Below the pieces are notes generated by a model, which searched no databases, was not told the origin of the DNA, and saw only the letters and a list, made by a program, of their open reading frames with translations. Both the position numbers and the translations under genes were made by a program. From an uncultured Coriobacteriaceae bacterium (lineage in GTDB: Bacteria; Actinomycetota; Coriobacteriia; Coriobacteriales; Atopobiaceae), in assembly GCA_902766805.1 (NCBI GenBank), contig CACXFF010000063.1:1-6918 (forward strand): a stretch of DNA of 6,918 nucleotides, in the 5' to 3' direction. This document shows positions 1 to 6,327 of this stretch, piece after piece; positions within the stretch are counted from its first letter, which is position 1; every line of letters starts with the position of its first letter.

Positions 1-447
1 CACGTGCGCGAGGCGCACAACCTCTCCATCGGCGAGCGCACCGCCGAAGACATCAAGATCAACGTGGGCTCCGCGGCGCCGCTTGCCGAGGAGCTCGACG
101 TCGAGGTCAACGGCCGCGACATCATGAGCGGCCTGCCCAAGACCGTTCGCATCGAGTCCGAGGAGATCCGTCGTGCCCTGGACCGTCCGCTCGACGAGGT
201 CACCAAGACGGTCAAGGACGCGCTGGACATGACCCCGCCCGACCTGGCGAGCGACCTGATGTACTACGGCATCCTGCTCACGGGCGGCGGCGGCCTGCTG
301 CGCGGCTTGGACCAGCGCCTGCGCGAGGAGACGGGCGTGCCGGTGAACGTGAGTCCCACGGCGCTGGAAAACGTCGTCACGGGCTGCGCCAGAGTCTTGG
401 AGGCCAACGCGTTCAGCGGCGGCTTCGTGCAGAGCACGGGGCGCTAA
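1..447 (+). CDS. mreB: Rod shape-determining protein MreB, C-terminal part (5' end outside window)
   Basis: Bacterial actin homologue that forms ATP-dependent filaments under the membrane and positions the lateral-wall synthesis complex. Only about the last 148 residues are present; the frame is open from base 1, so the GTG at base 4 is an internal valine codon and not a start. Seen directly: the HNLSIGERTAEDIKI block near local residues 6-20, which is strongly MreB-like, then EIRRALDRPLDEV (about 55-67), the PPDLASDL segment, and the phosphate-2/adenosine-type loop LTGGGGLLRGLD (about 93-104) followed by EETGVPV. These are the C-terminal landmarks of the family, and roughly 190-200 N-terminal residues (ATP-binding phosphate-1 region) are missing upstream. 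It ends in TAA at 445-447, three bases before mreC. It could only be confused with the Mbl or MreBH paralogues; the adjacent mreCD favours MreB. Confidence 0.96.
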   Translation, partial: HVREAHNLSIGERTAEDIKINVGSAAPLAEELDVEVNGRDIMSGLPKTVRIESEEIRRALDRPLDEVTKTVKDALDMTPPDLASDLMYYGILLTGGGGLLRGLDQRLREETGVPVNVSPTALENVVTGCARVLEANAFSGGFVQSTGR

Positions 448-450
448 GGC

Positions 451-1470
451 GTGGCCGGGACTGACGGCCGGCTGCCCTCGGGCACGCTCTCGTCCAAACA
501 GCCGGGCTCTGACAACAGACTGGCCCTCATGCTCGGGGCGATCGCCCTCACCCTGCTCGTGCTGTCTGCGAGCGGCTTGGGCGACGGCGCGTTCGGGGCG
601 CTGCGCACCGGCTTCAACGTGATCACGACGCCCATCCGGCAGCTGGGCTCGCTGGCAGGCCTTCCCTTCCAGGGCGTGGGCAACGCGGTCCTCAACCTGA
701 CCGCCGACCAAAAGACCCTGTCGGACCTCCAGCAGGAAAACGAGCTCCTCGCCGCGCGCAACGCCGAGCTTGAGGAAGCTGAGCAGACGGCCCGGCGCCT
801 CGAGGAGCTCCTGGGCGTGCAGTCGAGCTACAACCTGCAGTCCATCGGCGCGCGCGTCATCGCGCTGTCCACGAGCTCGTGGCAGTCGACGCTCACCATC
901 GACAAGGGCGCGGGCGCGGGCTTGGCCGTGGGCATGCCCGTCATCGGCGTGGCGGGGGTCTTGGGCCAGATCGTGGAGTGCTATCCGACGAGCTCGGTCG
1001 TCGCGCTGCTCAACGACGAGAACTCCTCCGTCTCGGCCATGGTGCAGGCGAGCCGTGCCCAGGGCATGCTCGTGGGCGCGGCGGACGGCAGCCTGCGCCT
1101 GTCCATGGTGGGCACCGACCAGCAGGTCGCGGTGGGCGACACGGTGGTCACCTCGGGCTTGGGTGGCGTCTATCCTAAAGGCCTGCCCCTGGGCAAGGTC
1201 TCGAGCGTGGAGCGCAACAGCTCCCAGATCTACCTGGAGATTGGCGTGAGCGCCTTCGCGTCGGCCACGACCAACGAGGAAGTGCTGGTCGTCACGTCGC
1301 TCACCGACGAGCAGAAGGCCTCGGCCGACGAGGTCACGCAGGCCAGCGCGCAGGACGCCGCGCAGGCGCAGCAGGTCGTCCCGGCCACTGACGCCACGAC
1401 TGGCGAGGCCGGGCAGGCGGAGGCGCAGGGCGCCGAAGAGCAGACCGCGGAAGGGGGAGAACAGCGATGA
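451..1470 (+). CDS. mreC: Rod shape-determining protein MreC
   Basis: Bitopic membrane protein that links cytoplasmic MreB to the extracytoplasmic PBP2/RodA synthase; in the family it is thought to activate PBP2. The 339 residues show a short polar cytoplasmic tail (1-23), one membrane helix (about 24-43), a charged coiled coil rich in Glu, Gln and Leu (about 84-121), then the beta-rich MreC core (about 125-283). The core includes the family signature SGLGGVYPKGLPLGKV at 235-250. Residues 285-339 form an Ala/Gln/Glu/Thr-rich tail that looks disordered. The start is GTG at 451, the first possible start after the in-frame mreB stop. Its Shine-Dalgarno is weak (GGGG at 438-441), suggesting coupling to mreB translation. 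The next ATG in frame (529) lies inside the membrane helix and is less likely. The 3' end overlaps mreD by 4 nt. Confidence 0.96.
   Translation: MAGTDGRLPSGTLSSKQPGSDNRLALMLGAIALTLLVLSASGLGDGAFGALRTGFNVITTPIRQLGSLAGLPFQGVGNAVLNLTADQKTLSDLQQENELLAARNAELEEAEQTARRLEELLGVQSSYNLQSIGARVIALSTSSWQSTLTIDKGAGAGLAVGMPVIGVAGVLGQIVECYPTSSVVALLNDENSSVSAMVQASRAQGMLVGAADGSLRLSMVGTDQQVAVGDTVVTSGLGGVYPKGLPLGKVSSVERNSSQIYLEIGVSAFASATTNEEVLVVTSLTDEQKASADEVTQASAQDAAQAQQVVPATDATTGEAGQAEAQGAEEQTAEGGEQR
1451..1460 (+). promoter_or_regulatory. Ribosome binding site for mreD, inside the mreC 3' end
   Basis: The purine run AAGGGGGAGA ends six bases before the ATG at 1467 and lies within the last codons of mreC. Together with the ATGA stop/start overlap it supports the 1467 start and translational coupling of mreC and mreD. 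Confidence 0.65.
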
Positions 1471-2030
1471 GCATGGACCTGCGTGACAGCGGTTCGAGCG
1501 GTGTGGGCTTCGCCGTCCTCTGCGTGATCTGTGCCTTTGCCCAGCTCGCGATCTCTCCCAACCTCAACCTCTTCGGGGGCTGCGCGAATTTTGCCCTCGT
1601 CCTCACGGCCTGCGTCGCGATGAGCGAGGGAGGGTCCAAGGCCATCATCACGGGCTTCTGCGCCGGGCTCTTCTTCGACCTGAGCACGGTCGGCCCCATG
1701 GGCCTCATGTGTCTGGAGCTCACGGTGCTCGGCGCGTTGGTCGGCGCGAGCGGGCGCAACCGCTTCGCCGAGTCGCCGCTCGCGTTGGCGCGGGTGTACG
1801 CGCTGTCTGCCGCGTCGGTGGAGCTGGCCTACCAGCTCTGCTCGGTCATGGTCGGGCACAGCGGCTCGCTGTGGGACGCCCTCGTGTTCCGTTTCCTCCC
1901 CGGCGTCTTCTTGGACCTGGTCTGCTTCGTGCCGTTCGCGTTCTTCTACCTGCGCCAGGTGACCGCTGGCTCCTCGCTGGGCTTCGGCGGCAAGGGCAGG
2001 CGCGGGCGTTTCGACACGCCGGGGCTGTGA
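1467..2030 (+). CDS. mreD: Rod shape-determining protein MreD
   Basis: Small polytopic membrane protein of the elongasome and the usual partner of MreC; its exact biochemical role is not settled in the family. The 187 residues contain about five or six hydrophobic segments (roughly 13-30, 35-52, 58-72, 78-94, 108-129 and 138-161). The family-typical stretch GFCAGLFFDLSTVGPMGL is at 63-80. The C-terminus is a short basic, Gly-rich tail (about 168-187), expected in the cytoplasm. The ATG at 1467 overlaps the mreC stop as ATGA and has the purine-rich stretch AAGGGGGAGA about seven bases upstream. A second ATG two codons later (1473) is possible but sits further from that site. Assignment rests on topology, size, this motif and position between mreC and mrdA. 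Confidence 0.93.
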   Translation: MSMDLRDSGSSGVGFAVLCVICAFAQLAISPNLNLFGGCANFALVLTACVAMSEGGSKAIITGFCAGLFFDLSTVGPMGLMCLELTVLGALVGASGRNRFAESPLALARVYALSAASVELAYQLCSVMVGHSGSLWDALVFRFLPGVFLDLVCFVPFAFFYLRQVTAGSSLGFGGKGRRGRFDTPGL

Positions 2031-2034
2031 GCGC

Positions 2035-4068
2035 ATGAACGTACCCGTGGTCATCGCCATCGTGGTGCTGGTCTGCTCGCTGGTCGCGCTCGGCGTGCTG
2101 GCGTGGAAGGGCCGCAGCGGCAAGCGCTTCTCCTTTGACATCGGCGGCGCGGCGCCCACGGCCTCGGGTGGAGATGCCACCTCGGCCGAGTCGGGCTTCG
2201 CCTCGCGCATCCGGGCGACTATCGCCGTGGTGGCGGTCGCCTTTGGCGCGGTGGCCGTGCGCCTGTGGGGGATGCAGATCGTCGACGGCGACGACTACTC
2301 GCACCGGGCGGAGAACAACCGCACGCGCACGGTGACGACGCGCGCCCCGCGCGGGCGCATCCTTGACCGCAATGGCGTCGAGCTCGTGACGAACCGTCCC
2401 TCGCTCACGGTGGTGGGCGACGCGTCGGTGCTCGACGACGAGGTGGGGGTGCGCCTGCTGTCCAGCGTGCTCGGCATGCCCATGGTCGCCGTGCGCCGCA
2501 AGCTGCAGGACCAGACCGAGGGGGCGCAGAGCGCCCGCGCCATCTCGGTCGACGCCTCTCGTCGCGTGGTGGCCTATCTGGGCGAGCACGCGAAGCTCTT
2601 CCCGGGCGTGACCGTGGAGCAGCGCTCCGTGCGCAACTACCCGCTGGGTTCGTGCGCGGCGCACGTGCTGGGCTATACGGGCGTCGTGGGCCAGAAGCAG
2701 CTCGACGAGCAGGGGGACGGCAGTGACGGCGCGGTGACCTACCGCTCGGGTGACACCGTGGGCCAGGCGGGCATCGAGTACCAGTACGACAGCGTGCTGG
2801 CGGGCGTGCGCGGCGAGCAGGTCGTGTACGTGGACGCCGACGGCAACGTCACGAGCCGCTCCGACTCGGTGGAGCCCCAGGCTGGATCCGACCTCGTGCT
2901 CACCATCGATGTCGGCCTGCAGCAGGCGGCCGAGGCCGGCTTGCAGCACGGCATGGAGATGGCGCGCATGGGAGGCTACGTGCAGGCCAACAAAGGCGCC
3001 GTGATCGTGCTCGACGCCACGAACGGCGAGGTCCTCGCGTTGGCGAGCGCGCCCACCTACAACCCCAACGTGTTCGTGGGCGGCATCTCCAACGACGACT
3101 GGAACCAGCTGTCCGCCGAAGGGAGCGGCTATCCGCTCATGAACCGCGCGGTGTCCGGCCAGTACCCGTCGGCCTCCACCATCAAGCCCGTCGTGGGCTT
3201 CTGCGCGCTGGACAAAGGCGTGCTGGACCTCAGCACCACCTACTACTGCACGGGCTTCTGGACGGGCTTCGGCGAGGCGTTCGGCCAGTACTGCTGGGAG
3301 CACAAGGGCCACGGCACCATGAACCTGGAGACGGGCATCATCTACTCGTGCGACACCGTCTTTTATGAGATCGGCAAGTCGCTCTTCTACAGCGACGACC
3401 AAGAGGCTCTCCAGAACAAGTTTCGCAGCTGGGGCCTGGGGGCCGCCACGGGCATCGATCTGCCGTCCGAGGCTCTGGGCCGCGTGCCGGACGCCGCGTG
3501 GAAGTGGGACTATTTCGAGGGCTATGAGGAGCACGACCGCCAGTGGCAGGGCGGTGACATGACCAACCTGTGCATCGGCCAGGGCTTCCTGCTCGTCACG
3601 CCGCTCCAGATGGCATCGCTCTACGTGGGACTGGCCACGCGCGGCACCATCTGGCGCCCGCACCTGCTCAAGAGCGTGCGGGCCAAGACGGGAGAGGGCG
3701 ACGTGGTCTCGTACGTGCCGCAGGTCAACGCCACTCCCGAGGAGCCCGTCGCATACTTCGACGTCGTACAGCGCGGCCTGGACGGCGTGATCTACCAGGA
3801 GAGCGAGAACATGACCGCGCACTTCACCTCGCTGCCGGTGCGTGTGATGGGCAAGACGGGCACCGGCGAGGCCTCGGGCAACCGCGACCCCACCGGCTGG
3901 TTCATGGCCATCGCGCCCGAGGACAGCCCCAAATACGTGGTGTGCGCGATGTTGGAGGAGGCGGGCTTCGGCTCGACCTCCGCGATGTATGCCGTGCGTG
4001 ACACGCTGGGCTACCTGTACGCCAGCCCGGACACCTCCACGGCGATCGACGATTCTGGCGCGCGATAG
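2035..4068 (+). CDS. mrdA: Penicillin-binding protein 2 (class B, elongasome D,D-transpeptidase)
   Basis: Cross-links peptide stems during lateral wall growth, working with the RodA polymerase; the catalytic domain lies outside the membrane. The 677 residues show two hydrophobic segments (about 4-24 and 61-80) separated by a polar linker, then the dimerisation/pedestal domain starting with RAPRGRILDRNG (103-114). The transpeptidase domain runs from about 285 to 660. Catalytic motifs are all present: STIK with nucleophile S381 and K384, SCD at 438-440, and KTGT at 607-610. The segment FQPSEP belongs to RodA, not this protein; here the helpful PBP2-type features are C405, C420, GHG (425-427) and SCD. 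Family members usually have one N-terminal membrane helix, so the first segment is extra. The start is ATG 2035, four bases after the mreD stop, with only GGGG (2021-2024) as a weak Shine-Dalgarno. No ATG lies between the two hydrophobic segments, so a shorter start is unlikely. SpoVD/FtsI-type function is less likely because rodA follows and mreBCD precedes. Confidence 0.95.
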   Translation: MNVPVVIAIVVLVCSLVALGVLAWKGRSGKRFSFDIGGAAPTASGGDATSAESGFASRIRATIAVVAVAFGAVAVRLWGMQIVDGDDYSHRAENNRTRTVTTRAPRGRILDRNGVELVTNRPSLTVVGDASVLDDEVGVRLLSSVLGMPMVAVRRKLQDQTEGAQSARAISVDASRRVVAYLGEHAKLFPGVTVEQRSVRNYPLGSCAAHVLGYTGVVGQKQLDEQGDGSDGAVTYRSGDTVGQAGIEYQYDSVLAGVRGEQVVYVDADGNVTSRSDSVEPQAGSDLVLTIDVGLQQAAEAGLQHGMEMARMGGYVQANKGAVIVLDATNGEVLALASAPTYNPNVFVGGISNDDWNQLSAEGSGYPLMNRAVSGQYPSASTIKPVVGFCALDKGVLDLSTTYYCTGFWTGFGEAFGQYCWEHKGHGTMNLETGIIYSCDTVFYEIGKSLFYSDDQEALQNKFRSWGLGAATGIDLPSEALGRVPDAAWKWDYFEGYEEHDRQWQGGDMTNLCIGQGFLLVTPLQMASLYVGLATRGTIWRPHLLKSVRAKTGEGDVVSYVPQVNATPEEPVAYFDVVQRGLDGVIYQESENMTAHFTSLPVRVMGKTGTGEASGNRDPTGWFMAIAPEDSPKYVVCAMLEEAGFGSTSAMYAVRDTLGYLYASPDTSTAIDDSGAR

Positions 4069-4072
4069 GAGG
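4067..4072 (+). promoter_or_regulatory. Strong Shine-Dalgarno site for rodA, overlapping the mrdA stop
   Basis: AGGAGG begins inside the TAG stop of mrdA and ends seven bases before the TTG at 4080. It is the best ribosome binding site in the window and decides the non-ATG start of rodA: the first in-frame ATG is residue 38, already at the first membrane helix, with no comparable site upstream. Confidence 0.85.
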
Positions 4073-4079
4073 CGACGAC

Positions 4080-5285
4080 TTGGACGCTGGTACGGGAACG
4101 GGAGCAGCGCGCTTCTTCGGCGGGCTGTTCGGCGAGAGCGGCTCGCACTCGTTGCACGGGCGCTCGTGGCGCTTCACGCGCGACCTCTACATGCCGGTCT
4201 TCGTCACGAGCACGCTGCTGGTGCTCTTCGGCCTGATCGTGGTGTGGTCTGCGTCGCTGTCCATCGCGGACGCCTCGCTGCCTCGCCAGGCCTTGGGCGC
4301 GGCCCTGGGGCTGGTCGGCGCCATCTTCTTCTGGCACTACGACTACCGCACGTTCGCCAACTACACCAACGTGCTGCTGGGCATCGTGGTGGTGCTCATG
4401 ATCCTGCCCAAGATACCCGGCTTCGGCTACGAGGCCAAGGGCATCACGGGCTGGGTCAAGCTGCCCGTCATCGGCCTGCGCTTCCAGCCCTCGGAGCCGG
4501 CCAAGATCGTGACCATCCTGCTCATGGCGTCGCTCACGGCCCAGTACAACGGCAGCATCGACTCGCTCAAGGACTACGTGCGGCTCTGCGGGATGCTGGC
4601 CCTGCCGTTCCTGCTCATCCTGTTGCAGCCCGACCTGGGCACCGGTCTGGTGATCGTGGTGTCGGGCGCGACGATCATCGCCTGCGGCGGGGCGCGGCGC
4701 AAGTGGCTCGTCGTCACGGTGGTGGCCGTCGTGGGCTTGGCGGCGCTGGTGATCTGGGTGTCCATGACCGAGGGCCTGCCCAACATCCTCAAGCCCTACC
4801 AGCTCAAGCGCCTGTTGGTCTTTGTGGATCCCTCTCTCGACCCAGCCGGGGACGGCTACAACCTGCAGCAGTCCATGATTGCGGTGGGCTCGGGAGGCTT
4901 TTTGGGCAAGGGCATCGGCAACGCGTCGCAGGCCGGCCAGGGCTTCCTGCCCGAGGCGCACACCGACTTCGTCTTTGCCCTGCTCTCCGAGGAGTTCGGC
5001 TTCGTGGGGTCCATGCTCGTGGTGGGCTGCTTCTGCGTGCTCATCATCGCGACCCTGCGCTTGGCCCAGCGTCTCGACGCGCCTTTTGGCAAGCTGGTGC
5101 TCGTGGGCATCGCCGCGATGTGGGCGTTCCAGGCCTTCGAGAACATCGGCATGAACATCGGCATCATGCCCATCACGGGCATCCCGTTGCCCTTCGTCTC
5201 GTTCGGGTCGTCGTCCATGATCACCCAGCTTGTGGCCGTGGGCTTGGTGCAGTCGGTGTACCGCTACCGCCCCAAGGCCAGCTAG
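4080..5285 (+). CDS. rodA: Peptidoglycan glycosyltransferase RodA (SEDS family)
   Basis: Polytopic membrane enzyme that polymerises lipid II into glycan strands and pairs with PBP2. The 401 residues have about ten hydrophobic segments from residue 38 on, preceded by an unusually Gly-rich polar N-terminus (1-37). SEDS landmarks in order: GWVKLPVIGLRFQPSEPAK (124-142), QPDLGTGLVI (183-192), DPAGDGYNLQQS (254-265), GFLGKGIG (273-280), LPEAHTDFVFALLSEEFGF (290-308) with the expected essential Asp at 296, and NIGIMPITGIPLPFVSFGSSS (359-379 region). The start is TTG at 4080, chosen because a perfect AGGAGG lies seven bases upstream. FtsW and SpoVE are related alternatives, but adjacency to mrdA and mreBCD identifies RodA. 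The usual Leu after QPSE is Pro140 here. No terminator is evident after the TAG at 5283-5285. Confidence 0.95.
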   Translation: MDAGTGTGAARFFGGLFGESGSHSLHGRSWRFTRDLYMPVFVTSTLLVLFGLIVVWSASLSIADASLPRQALGAALGLVGAIFFWHYDYRTFANYTNVLLGIVVVLMILPKIPGFGYEAKGITGWVKLPVIGLRFQPSEPAKIVTILLMASLTAQYNGSIDSLKDYVRLCGMLALPFLLILLQPDLGTGLVIVVSGATIIACGGARRKWLVVTVVAVVGLAALVIWVSMTEGLPNILKPYQLKRLLVFVDPSLDPAGDGYNLQQSMIAVGSGGFLGKGIGNASQAGQGFLPEAHTDFVFALLSEEFGFVGSMLVVGCFCVLIIATLRLAQRLDAPFGKLVLVGIAAMWAFQAFENIGMNIGIMPITGIPLPFVSFGSSSMITQLVAVGLVQSVYRYRPKAS

Positions 5286-5288
5286 GCC

Positions 5289-5318
5289 CTGCCAGCGCGT
5301 GCGGGTCTTTGGTAGACT
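5289..5318 (+). promoter_or_regulatory. Candidate promoter for the DUF697-like gene (extended -10)
   Basis: The rodA-DUF697 gap contains TGG followed by TAGACT (5310-5318), a plausible extended -10 element. CTGCCA (5289-5294) matches four of six bases of the TTGACA consensus at 18 nt spacing. Transcription would begin near 5325, giving a leader of about 40 nt. This is a pattern call by eye in a GC-rich background. If real, it gives the two downstream genes expression partly independent of the mre operon. Confidence 0.4.
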
Positions 5319-5355
5319 GGGACGACAGGCTCGGACCCAAGGCCGCGTTCATCTC

Positions 5356-5360
5356 GGAGG
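5356..5360 (+). promoter_or_regulatory. Ribosome binding site of the DUF697-like gene
   Basis: GGAGG (extended to GGAGGAA) ends four bases before ATG 5365. It is the only good Shine-Dalgarno/ATG pair in the gap. It rules out the longer in-frame reading from a GTG at 5230, which would begin inside rodA. Confidence 0.75.
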
Positions 5361-5364
5361 AATC

Positions 5365-6327
5365 ATGCCAAACTTCAACGTCGACAACGTGCGCGAGGTC
5401 TTCAACGAGGGGCGCAACGTGCAACGCCAGCGTGACGAGGAGGTGCGCGTCGCCTTCTTTGTGGACCCGACCGCCTCGCCCGAGCAGATCGCGGCGCTGC
5501 GCACGGCTTTCGTCCCCGAGCTCCCCACGGGGCTCATCCACGTGGAGCGCCTGAGCGAGTCGGGCCTGGTCACCGTCCTGCCCACCACCGACCTGGCGGT
5601 CGTGGTGTGCGGCGACAACAACCGCGCCCTGTCGGCGTGCGTGCGCAAGGTCCTCGCGGCTGACGTCTCCTGCGTGGCGATCTGCGAGTCTGCCCTCGAT
5701 GCGCCCAAGGTCGGCTCGTCGCTCGAGGCGCGCGGGCGCTACGGCGTCGTCGCCTCGTCGCAGACCAAGCACATGTGCCTGCGCCTTGCCCAGTGGATCG
5801 TGGAACACAGCGACAAGTCGGTGGCCTTCGCCGCCAACTTCGCTTTCGTGCGCGACGCCATGGCCAACAAGATGGTCGACGACGTCTCGTTCACCAACGG
5901 CGCCTTGGGCGCTCTCAAGGTCATCCCGGGCGGCGACTTTGCGGCCATGGTCATGAACGAGGCCAAGCTCGCGCTCGACGTCTCGGCGCTCTACGGCAAG
6001 CCCCTGTCCGCCGCGCGCGCAGCCGAGCTCGTCTGGGTTGTGGGTGCGGGGCTGTGCGTGCGTGGCGTCATGCGCCAGATCAGCGGGCACGTGCCCGTGG
6101 CAGACTGGCTGCTGCGCGGCGTGGCTGCCTGGGCGGGCACCGAGCTCATCGGCCAGGCCATCGTCACGCGCTTCCAGAGCGACGAGGAGTTCATGGTCAT
6201 GGTCGAGCGCATCGTGGCGCGCGCGGCGCAGGCCTTCGCCAACGCGACCGGTCTGACCATCCCCCAGACGCAGGCGCAGGGCGGCGGCGCGGTGGTGCCC
6301 GAGCGCAAGCTGCTGGAGCAGGCGTGA
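5365..6327 (+). CDS. DUF697-like protein with degenerate GTPase-like N-terminal half; function unknown
   Basis: Product of 320 residues whose function I do not recognise. The C-terminal part (about 160-275) resembles the DUF697 domain often found next to or fused to Era/YcjX-type GTPases. Visible landmarks are IPGGDF (187-192), the Asp-ALYGKPLS stretch (205-215), two hydrophobic helices (about 221-237 and 244-267) and the TELIGQAI segment (259-266). The N-terminal half alternates strands and helices, with hydrophobic strands at VRVAFFVD (27-34), DLAVVVCGD (76-84) and VSCVAICESA (101-110). That recalls a small GTPase core, but the Gly-Lys-Ser/Thr P-loop is absent after the first strand. A C-terminal tail rich in Gln and Gly (about 297-320) is probably flexible. 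No signal peptide is seen; the two helices suggest membrane association. It follows rodA after a 79-nt gap with its own likely promoter and overlaps the next gene by 4 nt. The DUF697 assignment is by sequence memory and needs a profile search (Pfam DUF697/YcjF). Confidence 0.6.
   Translation: MPNFNVDNVREVFNEGRNVQRQRDEEVRVAFFVDPTASPEQIAALRTAFVPELPTGLIHVERLSESGLVTVLPTTDLAVVVCGDNNRALSACVRKVLAADVSCVAICESALDAPKVGSSLEARGRYGVVASSQTKHMCLRLAQWIVEHSDKSVAFAANFAFVRDAMANKMVDDVSFTNGALGALKVIPGGDFAAMVMNEAKLALDVSALYGKPLSAARAAELVWVVGAGLCVRGVMRQISGHVPVADWLLRGVAAWAGTELIGQAIVTRFQSDEEFMVMVERIVARAAQAFANATGLTIPQTQAQGGGAVVPERKLLEQA

Noticed and set aside
2035..2140. First hydrophobic segment of PBP2 as a separate small membrane protein gene
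   Set aside because: The frame is continuous into the PBP2 body with no stop and no new start or ribosome site between the segments.
1230..2210. 326-codon - strand frame over the mreC end and mreD
   Set aside because: Low-complexity charged product without motifs; the opposite strand encodes well-recognised MreC and MreD.
1846..3822. 658-codon open frame on the - strand opposite mrdA
   Set aside because: Its product is rich in Ala, Arg, His and Val with no recognisable domain, and it lies entirely across mreD/mrdA, whose motifs are intact. Long antisense frames are expected in GC-rich coding DNA.
4011..4961. 316-codon - strand frame over rodA
   Set aside because: Gln/His/Arg/Ala-rich shadow of rodA with no domain.
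5305..5317. Small inverted repeat GTCT / AGAC in the gap after rodA
   Set aside because: A four-base stem with no following T-run; too weak for a terminator, and it coincides with the promoter candidate.
5230..5364. Longer N-terminus of the DUF697-like protein from a GTG at 5230
   Set aside because: It would start inside rodA and add an Arg/Pro-rich shadow sequence; the GGAGG-ATG pair at 5356-5367 is a far better start.
3989..5554. 521-codon + strand frame overlapping rodA
   Set aside because: Arg/Ala/Gly/His-rich out-of-frame shadow of rodA and the next gene; rodA carries all SEDS motifs in its own frame.
5221..6090. 289-codon - strand frame over the DUF697-like gene
   Set aside because: Composition typical of an antisense shadow; the + strand gene has a ribosome site, an ATG and coupling to the next gene.
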